Notes: generated from the letters alone by a model not told the origin. A stretch of DNA of 21,839 bases from SLRI01 sp964460465 (GCA_964460465.1 CAYWSB010000089.1:1-21839); one strand, 5' to 3'; shown: positions 14,059 through 21,839, counted from the stretch's first letter. Numbers and translations are program-made.

Positions 14059-15059
14059 GCCGTGGCGGGCCAGCCGGCGACCACCCGGATCTCGCCCACC
14101 GCGTCGCCGGCGTGATTGCGCAGGGTGGGGTTGGCGAAGGCGGCCAGCGCCGTCCGCGCCGCGGCGTCGAGGGCACCCAGCGCCGTCAGTGCGGCGAGCA
14201 ACGCCGGCTCGGCCGCCCGGCCGGCCCCGTCCTCGACCTTCAGCGCCAGCCCGAGCCCCTGCTCCGGCAGGGCCGCCCAGAACACGCCCTCCGCCCCGCT
14301 CTTGGCCAGCACCGCCGGGGCGGCCTGCATCAGGGTGGTGCCGAGCCGGCCGGTGCCGGCGACGAACCAGGGCTCCGCCCGCATCGCCGCGCCGAGGCGG
14401 TGCACAGCGGCCCGGCGCTCGGGGACGAGGGCGGCCGGGTCGGCGAACCGCGCCGCCATTCGGGCGAGACCGTGGAGCGAGACGGTCCAGGCCGGGATGC
14501 CGCAGCCGTCCACCCCGGGTGGTGCCGGCAGGCGCTCGCCGGCCATGGCCTCCAGGACCGCGCGGATGCGCTGCTGCACCGGATGGTCGGGCCGCTGGTA
14601 GCCGGCCACGGGCTCGCCCAGATGCACGGCCGTTGTCAGCATGCCGGCATGCTTGCCCGAGCAGTTGTTGTGCGCCCGGCCCGGCTGCTCGCCCCGTGCC
14701 TGCATGGCGGCCGCGGTCGGCTGGTGCGACGGCAGGTGGGCGCCGCAGGCGAGCTGCTCCGGCCCGAGGCCGAGTCGCGCGAGCCAGGCGGTCACCGCGG
14801 CGACATGGCCGGGCTCGCCGCCGTGCGAGGCGCAGGCGAGGGCCAGCTCGGCGGCATCGAGGCGAAAGGCGTCGGCGACACCGCTCTCGACCAGCGGGAT
14901 GGCCTGGATGGGCTTGACGGCGGAGCGCGGAAAGACCGGGGCTGTGGGGTCGCCGACGGCGAGGTGCTCAGCACCTGCCGCATCGACCACCACGAGGGCG
15001 ACGCGATGCCGGCTCTCGACCCGCCCGCCGCGGCAGACCTCGACGGCCACCGGCGTCAT
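14055..15059 (-). CDS. L-asparaginase, Rhizobium etli (type II / PF06089) class
   Basis: Hydrolyses asparagine to aspartate and ammonia; cytoplasmic (no signal peptide), 334 aa. It belongs to the class typified by R. etli ReAV, unrelated to E. coli AnsA/AnsB. Active-site motifs are all visible: RSAVKPIQAIPL with Ser46 and Lys49, ASHGGE with Ser78, NNCSGKHAGML with Cys133 and Lys136, and VDGCGIPA with Cys186. Numbering is shifted by two to three from the reported R. etli residues Ser48, Lys51, Ser80, Cys135, Lys138 and Cys189, so the Zn-binding Cys/Lys site should be intact. The start ATG 15059 has GGAG seven bases upstream. It is the first gene of a two-gene unit with rnhB (ATGA overlap) and follows cobT after a hairpin. 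Confidence 0.92.
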   Translation of the reverse strand: MTPVAVEVCRGGRVESRHRVALVVVDAAGAEHLAVGDPTAPVFPRSAVKPIQAIPLVESGVADAFRLDAAELALACASHGGEPGHVAAVTAWLARLGLGPEQLACGAHLPSHQPTAAAMQARGEQPGRAHNNCSGKHAGMLTTAVHLGEPVAGYQRPDHPVQQRIRAVLEAMAGERLPAPPGVDGCGIPAWTVSLHGLARMAARFADPAALVPERRAAVHRLGAAMRAEPWFVAGTGRLGTTLMQAAPAVLAKSGAEGVFWAALPEQGLGLALKVEDGAGRAAEPALLAALTALGALDAAARTALAAFANPTLRNHAGDAVGEIRVVAGWPATA

Positions 15060-15159
15060 GCCGTTTCTCCGGATTGCGGCACGCGGGCACCCCGACGCCC
15101 ATTCCGTAACCTCGCGGCATCGCCGGGGACGAGCGCCGGAGCAAAGGTCGGGTGGGGCG

Positions 15160-15180
15160 CGGGGAGGATCATCCTCCCCG
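15160..15180. terminator. Hairpin downstream of cobT
   Basis: A perfect 9-bp stem, CGGGGAGGA (15160-15168) and TCCTCCCCG (15172-15180), with a three-base loop, immediately after the cobT stop. There is no T-tract, but the position between cobT and the separately initiated asparaginase gene fits a terminator. Confidence 0.6.
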
Positions 15181-15182
15181 AA

Positions 15183-17063
15183 TCAAGCCGCCCGCCGCGG
15201 CGCATCGAACAGGCTCGAAAGCTGGCCCAGCACGGTGCCGCCGAGCTGCTCGGGGTCGGAGATGGTCACCGCCCGGCGGTAGTAGCGGGTGACGTCGTGG
15301 CCGATGCCGATGGCCAGGAGCTCGACGTCGGAGCGGGTCTCGATCCACTCGATCACCTCGCGCAGGTGCTTCTCGAGGTAGTTGCCCGGATTGGCCGAGA
15401 GCGTGCTGTCGTCGACCGGTGCCCCGTCCGAGATCACCATCAGGATGCGGCGCTGCTCGGCCCGGCCGAGCAGGCGGTTGTGCGCCCACAGGATGGCCTC
15501 GCCGTCGATGTTCTCCTTCAGCAGGCCCTCGCGCAGCATCAGGCCGAGATTGGGGCGCGAGCGCCGCCAGGGCGCGTCGGCCGGCTTGTAGACGATGTGC
15601 CGGAGATCGTTGAGCCGGCCGGGATTGCCGGGCTTGCCGGCCCGGAGCCAGGCCTCGCGCGCCTGGCCGCCTTTCCAGGCCCGGGTGGTGAAGCCGAGGA
15701 TCTCGACCTTCACGCCGCAGCGCTCGAGGGTGCGGGCGAGGATGTCGGCGGTCATGGCGGCGACCGCGATCGGCCGGCCGCGCATCGAGCCCGAGTTGTC
15801 GATCAGCAGGGTCACCACCGTGTCGCGGAACTCGGTCTCCTTCTCCATCTTGTAGGAGAGCGGCACGGTCGGGTTGATGACGATCCTGGCGAGCCGGGCG
15901 GCGTCGAGGATGCCCTCGTCGAGGTCGAAATCCCAGGACCGCTGCTGCTGCGCCATCAGCTTGCGCTGCAGCCGGTTGGCGATCCGCCCGATCATCCCCT
16001 CGAAGCGGGCGAGATTGGTGTCGAGCTGGGCCCTGAGGCGGGCGAGCTCGGCCGTCCCGCAGAGATCGGCCACGCCCACCACCTCGTCGAACTGGACGGT
16101 GAAGACCCGGTAGCCCTGGTCGACCGCGGGCGGCTGCTCCCTCGGCCGATTGCTGCGCGGCTCCTCGCCGGCATCCTCCTCGGCACCCTCCTGCAGCTCG
16201 TCCTCGCTCTTGGCGGCCTCCTCGGCCATCATCTGCTCGTCGGCGCGCTCCTCGGCCGTGCTTTCCTGGGCGTCGGCCGCCTGCGGCTCCTCGCCGGCGT
16301 CGTCCTGGTCGCCGCTCGACGGCTCGGACGGGCCCGTGTCGCTGTCGTCCGCCTCGCTGTCCTCGTCGGCGGCATCGGGCTCGGGCTCCTCGGCGAGCGC
16401 GTCGCTGAGGCCCAGATCGGTCATCAGCTGGCGCACCCGTCGGGCGAAGGCGTCCTGGTCGGCGGCCTTGGCGTCGAGCTCGGGCAGCACCTCCTCGACC
16501 TTGCCGTCCAGCCACTCGCGCCAAGCGTCGAGCTGGCTCTTCTGCGCCTGGCTCAGCCGGTAGCCCTGCAGCCGCTCGCGCATGTAGAGTTCGACGATCT
16601 CGGCCACGCTGGCGTCCTGCCCGCCGCCTGCCGCCCCGGGCTCGCCCGCGTCGGCGGTGCGCCGGCGGAACAGCTCCTCGAGATTGGCGCGCACGCCGGC
16701 CATGTCGCGGCCGCCGACGAGCTCGACCCGGAGCTGCTCGAGCCCGTCGAACAGCAGGCCGGCCATCTCGCCCTCGGGCAGCAGGCGGCGGTGCAGCGTG
16801 TCGTCGTGGAAGCGGCGGCGCAGCGCCAGGCTGTCGGCTTCGCCGCGCACCCGGGCGATCTCGCCCGCCGGCAGGTCCTGGCGCGGCGGGGCGACGCGCA
16901 CCGCCTCGGTCCGGCCGCCGCCCGCCTTCGCCGCGGCCTGGCCGGGTGCCGCGGGGCCGCGGCGGTTGCCCGCGCGCAGGCTGAACTCGAGCTTCGGCTC
17001 CTCGGCGATGGCCCGAACCGTCGCCCCGAGGGCACGCTCGAAGACGTCCAGTCGGTCCTTCAA
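15183..17063 (-). CDS. cobT: Aerobic cobaltochelatase subunit CobT
   Basis: The VWA-domain subunit of the ATP-dependent CobNST complex that inserts cobalt into hydrogenobyrinic acid a,c-diamide in the aerobic cobalamin pathway. 626 aa, normal for the family. N-terminal helical region (1-220) including ERALGATVRAIAEEPKLEFSL, then a strongly acidic low-complexity linker (about 220-305, long runs of Glu, Asp and Ser), then the CobT core YRVFTVQFDEVV and a C-terminal VWA domain with the MIDAS DNSGS (422-426) and ISDGAPVDDST (from about 544). The start is TTG 17063-17061; the frame offers no ATG or GTG before it without a stop, and GAGG lies five bases upstream. It follows cobS by 48 bases, as usual for a cobST operon. 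Confidence 0.96.
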   Translation of the reverse strand: MKDRLDVFERALGATVRAIAEEPKLEFSLRAGNRRGPAAPGQAAAKAGGGRTEAVRVAPPRQDLPAGEIARVRGEADSLALRRRFHDDTLHRRLLPEGEMAGLLFDGLEQLRVELVGGRDMAGVRANLEELFRRRTADAGEPGAAGGGQDASVAEIVELYMRERLQGYRLSQAQKSQLDAWREWLDGKVEEVLPELDAKAADQDAFARRVRQLMTDLGLSDALAEEPEPDAADEDSEADDSDTGPSEPSSGDQDDAGEEPQAADAQESTAEERADEQMMAEEAAKSEDELQEGAEEDAGEEPRSNRPREQPPAVDQGYRVFTVQFDEVVGVADLCGTAELARLRAQLDTNLARFEGMIGRIANRLQRKLMAQQQRSWDFDLDEGILDAARLARIVINPTVPLSYKMEKETEFRDTVVTLLIDNSGSMRGRPIAVAAMTADILARTLERCGVKVEILGFTTRAWKGGQAREAWLRAGKPGNPGRLNDLRHIVYKPADAPWRRSRPNLGLMLREGLLKENIDGEAILWAHNRLLGRAEQRRILMVISDGAPVDDSTLSANPGNYLEKHLREVIEWIETRSDVELLAIGIGHDVTRYYRRAVTISDPEQLGGTVLGQLSSLFDAPRRAA

Positions 17064-17111
17064 CCTGGCCTCACCATGACAACCACGCGTCTGCCCGGCT
17101 CGTCCTGCGGC

Positions 17112-18122
17112 TCAGGCGACCAGGAGGTTGGCGGCGGATTCCGGCAGCTCCTTGCCGAAGCAGCGCTGGTAGTACTCGGCGATGATCGTCCGCTCGGCCT
17201 CGTCGCACTTGTTGAGGAAGGTCACCCGGAAGGCGAAGCCGACCTCGCCGAAAATCTCGGTGTTCTCGGCCCAGGTGAGAACCGTGCGCGGCGACATGAC
17301 GGTCGAGATGTCGCCGGCGATGAAGCCGGCGCGCGTCAGGTCGGCCAGCCGCACCATCGCGGCGATGGTCTTGCGCCCCTCGGCGGTGTCGTAGCGCGGG
17401 CACTTGGCGAGGATGATCCGGCACTCGTCGTCATGCGGCAGGTAGTTGAGCTGGACGACGATGCTCCAGCGATCCATCTGCCCCTGGTTGATCTGCTGCG
17501 TGCCGTGATACAGCCCCGAGGTGTCGCCGAGACCGACCGTGTTGGCCGTCGCGAACAGCCGGAACGAGGGGTGCGGCCGGAGGATCTTGTTCTGGTCGAG
17601 CAGGGTCATCCGACCCTGCGCCTCGAGCACGCGCTGGATCACGAACATCACGTCCGGCCGGCCGGCATCGTACTCGTCGAACACCAGGGCCACGGGATGC
17701 TGCAGCGACCAGGGGAGGATGCCTTCCCGATACTCGGTCACCTGCTGGCCGTCGCGCAGCACGATCGCATCCTTGCCGATCAGGTCGATGCGGCTGATGT
17801 GGCTGTCCAGGTTGACGCGCACGCAGGGCCAGTTGAGCCGGGCCGCGACCTGCTCGATATGGGTCGACTTGCCGGTGCCGTGGTAGCCCTGGATCATCAC
17901 CCGGCGATTGTGGGCGAACCCGGCCAGGATGGCGAGCGTGGTCTGCCGGTCGAACTGGTAGGTCGGGTCGATCTCGGGCACGTAGTCGGTGCGCTGGCTG
18001 AACCCGGCGACGCGCATGTCGGCATCGATGCCGAACGTCTCGCGCACGTCGAGCTGACGGTCGGGGCGTTCGGGCAGGTCGAGCTGACCTTCGGCGTCGA
18101 TCACTGAGCCCTCGCGTGGCAA
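17112..18122 (-). CDS. cobS: Aerobic cobaltochelatase subunit CobS
   Basis: AAA+ ATPase that drives cobalt insertion with CobT and CobN; 336 aa, the usual length. Walker A GYHGTGKST (79-87) and Walker B ALVFDEYDAG (about 145-154) are intact, followed by the CobS-specific HPSFRLFATANTVGLGDTSG with the sensor Asn, and VFVIQRVLE-type helix residues. The MoxR-like insert NQGQMDRWSIVVQLNYLP is also visible. The N-terminal FGIDADMRVAGFSQRTDYVP is diagnostic of CobS. The start is TTG 18122-18120, with GAGGAGG (18134-18128) at suitable distance; no ATG fits. Candidate promoter: TTGCAT (18193-18188), 18 bases, CATAAC (18169-18164). The stop has the CTGAGC context. Confidence 0.96.
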   Translation of the reverse strand: MPREGSVIDAEGQLDLPERPDRQLDVRETFGIDADMRVAGFSQRTDYVPEIDPTYQFDRQTTLAILAGFAHNRRVMIQGYHGTGKSTHIEQVAARLNWPCVRVNLDSHISRIDLIGKDAIVLRDGQQVTEYREGILPWSLQHPVALVFDEYDAGRPDVMFVIQRVLEAQGRMTLLDQNKILRPHPSFRLFATANTVGLGDTSGLYHGTQQINQGQMDRWSIVVQLNYLPHDDECRIILAKCPRYDTAEGRKTIAAMVRLADLTRAGFIAGDISTVMSPRTVLTWAENTEIFGEVGFAFRVTFLNKCDEAERTIIAEYYQRCFGKELPESAANLLVA

Positions 18123-18127
18123 GTCGT

Positions 18128-18134
18128 CCTCCTC
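18128..18134 (-). promoter_or_regulatory. Ribosome binding site that fixes the TTG start of cobS
   Basis: GAGGAGG on the minus strand, five bases before TTG 18122-18120. Its strength supports the rare start codon. Confidence 0.75.
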
Positions 18135-18163
18135 GGATTATCGGCTGGCGGCGTCCGGCTGCG

Positions 18164-18193
18164 GTTATGCCGCCCTCCGGCCTCGCCATGCAA
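18164..18193 (-). promoter_or_regulatory. Candidate promoter for cobS-cobT
   Basis: TTGCAT (18193-18188) and CATAAC (18169-18164) with an 18-base spacer, about 40 bases before the cobS start. The match is moderate and judged by eye. Confidence 0.3.
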
Positions 18194-18456
18194 GATCGTT
18201 CGATGCCCGGGCTGCGCAAGGGCCGGCGGCGAAGACGAGCGATGCGGACCCGCGGCGCCCGCCGTCGCGGAAAGCGTCGCCACCGCCACTGGCCACCCGC
18301 CGCGCATCGCCACGTCCTGGGAGCCGCAGGGGGACGCCGCCGCGCTCGGCCTGCTGCGGCCCGGGCTGCCCGTCTCGATCGCGGCCGGCGCAACGCGGTG
18401 CCAGGGTGCGGCAGCGGTGCGAACGCCCGATCGGCCAGCCGGGCCCGTCGCCGCGG

Positions 18457-19431
18457 CTAGCCGCCGGAGAACTTCTCCGAGACCTGGATGAACGCCGGCG
18501 CGGCGAGCACGATGAACAGGGCGGGGAGGATGAAGACGATCATCGGCACCGTCAGGATCGCGGGCAGTCGGGCCGCCTTCTCCTCCGCCGCCAGGAGCCG
18601 GTGCTCGCGGAACTCGGCGGCCAGCGCCCGGAGCGCCTGTGCCAGGGGGGTGCCGTACTTCTCCGTCTGGATGAGCGTGGCGACGACGCCCCGGAACGCG
18701 GGCAGCTCGACACGGTTGCCGAGATTGGCCAGCGCCTGCCGGCGATCTGGCAGGAAGTTCAGCTCCACCGAGGTGAGCAGCAGCTCCTCCGACAGCTCCG
18801 GCACGACGGTGATGAACTCGTCCGCCACCCGCTTGAGCGCGGCATCCAGGCTGAGGCCCGCCTCGGCGCAGATGACGAGCAGGTCGAGGCCGTCGGGCAG
18901 GCTGCGCGACAGCCGCAGCAGGCGCACCTTGCGCTGCCGCTTCACCACCAGGTCCGGGAGGAAGAAGCCGAGGGCGGGCAGCAGGAGCCACGGCACCGGG
19001 CTGCCGGCGGCACCGCCGCGGTCGGCCAGGAGCAGCAGCTGCACCAGCGCGGCGGCGGCGGCGAGGACGAGAAAGCCCAGCTTGATCGCCCAGAACACTG
19101 TCGTCGCGTGCGGTCCGACATAGCCGGCGGCGCGCAGCAGCCGCTGGTTGTCGCCGCGCATCCGGCTCGGCAGCAGGGCCAGAATCCGGGCCAGACGCGC
19201 GGCCAGGGAGTGCTGGCCGTCGCCCCGGGCGGCCCGCGTGCGGCGCAGCGACGCGCTGCGCAGCTTGACCCGGTGCCGGTCGATCATCGCCCGGCGCAGG
19301 CGCGCGGCCTGCGAGCGTGCCTCGATCGCCAGCGGGGCGAGAAGAACCATCAGCACCATCGCGCCGACGATCAGGGCGAGGGTCGTCGGCGACGCCGCAC
19401 CGAGCCCGCCGAGGTCGGCGAGCCCGATCAT
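18457..19431 (-). CDS. tadC: Tad pilus assembly membrane protein TadC
   Basis: Inner-membrane platform protein of the Flp/Tad type IVc pilus or secretion machine, with a T2SSF (GspF-like) domain. 324 aa. Membrane segments: one at about 18-36, two near 112-135 and 145-165, and a C-terminal pair about 285-312. The cytoplasmic T2SSF part holds SLPDGLDLLVICAEAGLSLDAALKRVADE, the typical TadC signature, and VVATLIQTEKYGTPLAQALRALAAEFRE. The start ATG 19431-19429 overlaps the tadB stop as ATGA, so the two subunits are translationally coupled. It is the last tad gene seen here; the TPR gene tadD that often follows is absent, and the unrelated cobS comes next after 334 bases. Confidence 0.92.
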   Translation of the reverse strand: MIGLADLGGLGAASPTTLALIVGAMVLMVLLAPLAIEARSQAARLRRAMIDRHRVKLRSASLRRTRAARGDGQHSLAARLARILALLPSRMRGDNQRLLRAAGYVGPHATTVFWAIKLGFLVLAAAAALVQLLLLADRGGAAGSPVPWLLLPALGFFLPDLVVKRQRKVRLLRLSRSLPDGLDLLVICAEAGLSLDAALKRVADEFITVVPELSEELLLTSVELNFLPDRRQALANLGNRVELPAFRGVVATLIQTEKYGTPLAQALRALAAEFREHRLLAAEEKAARLPAILTVPMIVFILPALFIVLAAPAFIQVSEKFSGG

Positions 19432-20420
19432 ATCTCGAACCTGATGAGCTTCGACATGACGACCGCGCCGGTGGCGATGCTGCCCAATGCCAGGAACAGG
19501 AAGAACCGCCCCGTCTCCTCGACGAACAGCACCTCGATGTACTGGCGATTGAGGAAGAAGATGGCCAGGCCGACGAGGAACGGCAGCGAGCCGATGATCA
19601 TCGCCGAGGCTCGTGCCTCCGACGACAGCGCCCGGATCTTCTTGCCGATCTGCACCCGCTTGCGCATGATCGAGGCCAGATTGGAGAGGATCTCGGCGAG
19701 ATTGCCGCCGGTTTCCTGCTGGATGGTCAGGCTGATGGCGAAGAACTTGACCTCCGGGATCGGCACCTTCTGCTCGAGCAGGGCCAGCGCGTCGTCGAGC
19801 GACAGACCGATCGTCAGATTGGCGCCGACCTCCCGAAACGACGAGCCGACCGGATCGGCGACCTCCGAGCCGATCATCTTGATCGATTCGCTGACCGGCA
19901 GGCCGGCACGCACGCTGCGCACGATGAGATCGAGCGCCTCCGGGAAGATGGCTTGAAACCGCCGCAGCTGCGCCGTCTTGCGGCGTGTCAGCAGCTGGAC
20001 GGTCAAGAGCGCGACGAGCGGCACCGCGAGCAGCGTGCTCGCCGCCGGGCCGAGGCCGCTGATCCGGCCGATGACGAGGCTGGCGCCGCCCATCGCGACC
20101 AGGACGACGAGGCCGAGCTGCCGCAGCGGCATCGTCATGCCACTCGCCTGGACCAGCCGGTCGAGCCAGACGACCACCGCCAGAAGGGAGCGGCCGTGGC
20201 CGCCCGACTTGCTCTTCTTGAGAAAGCCGTGCTGCCGCCGCGCGATCGACGGCAGGTCGGCCACCGCCTTGCCGGCCGGGACCACGGTCCTGGCCGCCCG
20301 GGCGAGCCGGTGCTTCGGCAGCGACCGGTCGAAGCGATGCGCCAGGGCCACCATTGCCGCGAGCGCCAGCACCATCGCGATACCGACCGCCATCGCCGGC
20401 TGGCTGAGCATACCGTTCAT
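19428..20420 (-). CDS. tadB: Tad pilus assembly membrane protein TadB
   Basis: Partner platform protein of TadC in the Tad pilus machine, 330 aa, with a T2SSF domain. An N-terminal membrane segment (about 10-27), a basic linker, two segments near 102-140, the cytoplasmic domain with FPEALDLIVRSVRAGLPVSESIKMIG (typical TadB) and QQETGGNLAEILSNLASIMRKR, and two C-terminal segments (about 270-325). Start: ATG 20420, 31 bases after cpaF; an in-frame ATG three codons later is possible because the RBS (CGAGGA) is far from the first. It is co-transcribed with cpaF and tadC. Confidence 0.92.
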   Translation of the reverse strand: MNGMLSQPAMAVGIAMVLALAAMVALAHRFDRSLPKHRLARAARTVVPAGKAVADLPSIARRQHGFLKKSKSGGHGRSLLAVVVWLDRLVQASGMTMPLRQLGLVVLVAMGGASLVIGRISGLGPAASTLLAVPLVALLTVQLLTRRKTAQLRRFQAIFPEALDLIVRSVRAGLPVSESIKMIGSEVADPVGSSFREVGANLTIGLSLDDALALLEQKVPIPEVKFFAISLTIQQETGGNLAEILSNLASIMRKRVQIGKKIRALSSEARASAMIIGSLPFLVGLAIFFLNRQYIEVLFVEETGRFFLFLALGSIATGAVVMSKLIRFEI

Positions 20421-20451
20421 CGCTGCTGCATCCTCGGTCGCTGCCCGGGCC

Positions 20452-21839
20452 CTAGCTCGTCATCGCCGCCAGCAGCGCTCGCTCGAGGCCGAAATAGGCG
20501 GCCCGCTTGGCGAAGTGCGGACGGACCTGGCTCGACTTGAACATCCCGAGCAGCGTGCCGTCACGGTTCTCGCCCTGGTACTCGAAGGTGAACAGGTCCT
20601 GCATGGTGATGACCTCGCCTTCGAGGCCGACGATCTCGGAGATGTGGGTCACCCGCCGGATGCCGTCGCGCATGCGCGACACCTGGATGACGAGGTTGAC
20701 CGCGCCGACGATCTGCGTGCGGATGGCCTTCTGCGGCAGATTGCCCACCGCCATGGTGATCATGTTCTCGAGCCGGCTCATCGCCTCGCGCGGGTTGTTG
20801 GCGTGGAGCGTGCACATCGAGCCGTCGTGGCCGGTGTTCATCGCCTGCAGCATGTCCATGGCTTCCGGGCCGCGCACCTCGCCGCAGATGATCCGGTCCG
20901 GCCGCATGCGCAGCGCATTCTTGACGAGGTCGCGCATCAGGATCTCGCCGTGGCCCTCGAGATTGGCCGGGCGCGTCTCGAGGCGAACGACGTGCGGCTG
21001 CTGCAGCTGCAGCTCGGCCGCGTCCTCGATCGTGACGATCCGCTCGCCCTCGTCGATCAGCTGCGACATGGCGTTGAGCATGGTGGTCTTGCCGGAGCCG
21101 GTGCCGCCCGAGATGACCACATTGAGCCGGCAGGCAGCCGCGATCTTGAGCACCTTGGCCATGCTCGAGCTGATGTTCGCCTGCCGCTCCATCAGGTCGA
21201 GCGTGATCTTCTTCTTCGCGAACTTGCGGATCGAGATGCTGCAGCCGTCGATCGCCAGCGGCGGGGCGATGATGTTGACCCGGCTGCCGTCCTCGAGGCG
21301 GGCGTCGCAGATCGGGCAGGTCTCGTCGATGCGGCGACCGACCCGGGTGACGATCCGCTGGGCGATGTTCATCACGTGGTGACGATCGCGGAAGGAGATG
21401 TCGGTCAGCTGCAGCTTGCCGCGCCGCTCGACATAGATCTGATCCGGCCGGTTCACCATGATGTCGGTGATCGACTCGTCGTCGAGCAACTCCTCGAGCG
21501 GGCCGAGCCCCACCATGTCGTCGACGATCGCACGGCCGAGCACCGACTGCTCGCTGCCGGTCAGGGACAGGCGCTGCTCGACGACGATCTCCCCGATCAG
21601 CTCGAGCACCTGGTGCAGCAGCTCGTCGCGCGGCAGCCGTGCCGCGGCGGCACCGTCGATCCGCTCGTAGAGCAGGTTGCGGACGATCTGCTGCGAGGCG
21701 AGCACACTCTGCCCGCGGCGCAGGCCGGCGGCGGCCTCCGGACGCTCGGGCTTGATGCTGACGACGGCGCGCGTCGCCGGCGGCTCGGCCGGGTCGGGGG
21801 CCGGCACCGGCGTCGGCGTCGGTGCCGGCGGTGGCGCGG
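20452..21839 (-). CDS. cpaF: Tad pilus secretion ATPase CpaF/TadA (partial, N-terminus outside window)
   Basis: Cytoplasmic hexameric ATPase that powers Tad pilus assembly. The frame is open to the right edge, so the true start is not visible; an in-frame GTG at 21807 lies inside a Pro/Thr/Ala-rich stretch that continues upstream and is unlikely to be the real start. Counting from that GTG: N-terminal domain about 40-140, Walker A GGTGSGKTT (234-242), Asp box TIEDAAELQL (259-268), Walker B RIICGEVRGPE (305-315), His box TGHDGSMCTLHANN (325-338), then the C-terminal domain ending LLAAMTS. These are the hallmarks of the CpaF/VirB11 group. It is the first visible gene of the cpaF-tadB-tadC unit; upstream cpa genes probably lie beyond the edge. 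Confidence 0.94.
   Translation of the reverse strand, partial: APPPAPTPTPVPAPDPAEPPATRAVVSIKPERPEAAAGLRRGQSVLASQQIVRNLLYERIDGAAAARLPRDELLHQVLELIGEIVVEQRLSLTGSEQSVLGRAIVDDMVGLGPLEELLDDESITDIMVNRPDQIYVERRGKLQLTDISFRDRHHVMNIAQRIVTRVGRRIDETCPICDARLEDGSRVNIIAPPLAIDGCSISIRKFAKKKITLDLMERQANISSSMAKVLKIAAACRLNVVISGGTGSGKTTMLNAMSQLIDEGERIVTIEDAAELQLQQPHVVRLETRPANLEGHGEILMRDLVKNALRMRPDRIICGEVRGPEAMDMLQAMNTGHDGSMCTLHANNPREAMSRLENMITMAVGNLPQKAIRTQIVGAVNLVIQVSRMRDGIRRVTHISEIVGLEGEVITMQDLFTFEYQGENRDGTLLGMFKSSQVRPHFAKRAAYFGLERALLAAMTS

Larger units (their letters stand above)
18123..18456. other. 334-base gap between tadC and cobS without a recognisable gene
   Basis: It contains the cobS ribosome site and candidate promoter near its left end, and a 12-bp palindrome GCGGCTAGCCGC (18453-18464) over the tadC stop. 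Short open frames on both strands are Arg/Ala/Pro-rich and unlike protein. I find no tRNA and no convincing cobalamin riboswitch. Confidence 0.55.

Noticed and set aside
16120..16400. Repetitive-looking sequence suggesting a DNA repeat or array
   Set aside because: It encodes the acidic Glu/Asp/Ser linker of CobT, a known low-complexity feature of this family, with no regular repeat unit.
13809..18107. A plus-strand open frame of 1432 codons opposite rnhB, asparaginase, cobT and cobS
   Set aside because: It is the antisense shadow of well-identified genes; the translation is rich in Arg, Gly, His and Asp without domains, as expected where high GC suppresses stops.
18241..18350. Plus-strand bases resembling a cobalamin riboswitch (GCCACTG followed by CTGGGAGCCGCAGG)
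   Set aside because: It points away from cobS, towards the antisense of tadC, lacks the conserved core strings, and the spacing is too short; a chance match in GC-rich DNA is more likely.
1..21839. A hidden novel defence, phage or secondary-metabolite system
   Set aside because: Apart from one insertion sequence the window consists of recognisable housekeeping, transport, cofactor and pilus genes with uniform composition; nothing supports such a system.

Overview
The window is about 70% GC or higher, uses no TAA stop codons (16 TGA and 4 TAG among the 20 genes whose stop is visible), and encodes the aerobic cobaltochelatase pair CobS/CobT, a STAS-MlaE permease, a tad/cpa type pilus locus and a Rhizobium-type L-asparaginase. 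Together these point to an alphaproteobacterium, probably of the Rhodospirillales or Geminicoccales kind; this is inferred from gene content and composition, and no marker here fixes the genus. Most of the window is ordinary, densely packed chromosome. I see no CRISPR array, tRNA, rRNA, prophage or defence system.

Layout from left to right. 1-3538 (all minus): an Mla-type lipid transport ABC pair (ATPase cut by the window edge, permease with fused STAS domain), a secreted TPR protein and a membrane-anchored Bem46-like alpha/beta hydrolase. 3631-7642: alternating plus and minus genes: a pteridine-reductase-like SDR, a glyoxalase-3-like VOC protein, MTA/SAH nucleosidase, a nitroreductase overlapping a tiny Cys-rich lipoprotein, and a MaoC-type enoyl-CoA hydratase. 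7643-9243: one intact IS1380-family insertion sequence with 17-bp imperfect inverted repeats and a 4-bp CTAG target duplication, inserted in the loop of a hairpin at the maoC stop codon. 9299-12542 (minus): mutS followed by an overlapping EF-hand exported protein. 12727-13401 (plus): an unrecognised gene divergent from mutS. 13465-18122 (minus): cobS and cobT, then, after a hairpin, asparaginase coupled to rnhB. 18457-21839 (minus): cpaF, tadB and tadC, with cpaF running off the right edge.

Functional links. MlaE/MlaF form the inner-membrane engine of a phospholipid transporter. CobS (AAA+ ATPase) and CobT (VWA/MIDAS protein) form the chaperone part of aerobic cobalt chelation; CobN is not here. 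CpaF, TadB and TadC are the ATPase and membrane platform of a Flp/Tad pilus. The asparaginase and rnhB genes are joined by an ATGA overlap, as are tadB and tadC.

The most interesting signals are structural. Eight of the 16 TGA stops sit in the identical context CTGAGC. As a result, two convergent gene pairs form a hairpin in which the two stop codons pair with each other. All four convergent junctions, counting the pre-insertion maoC junction, carry a GC hairpin without a T-tract. The insertion sequence landed exactly in the loop of one of them.
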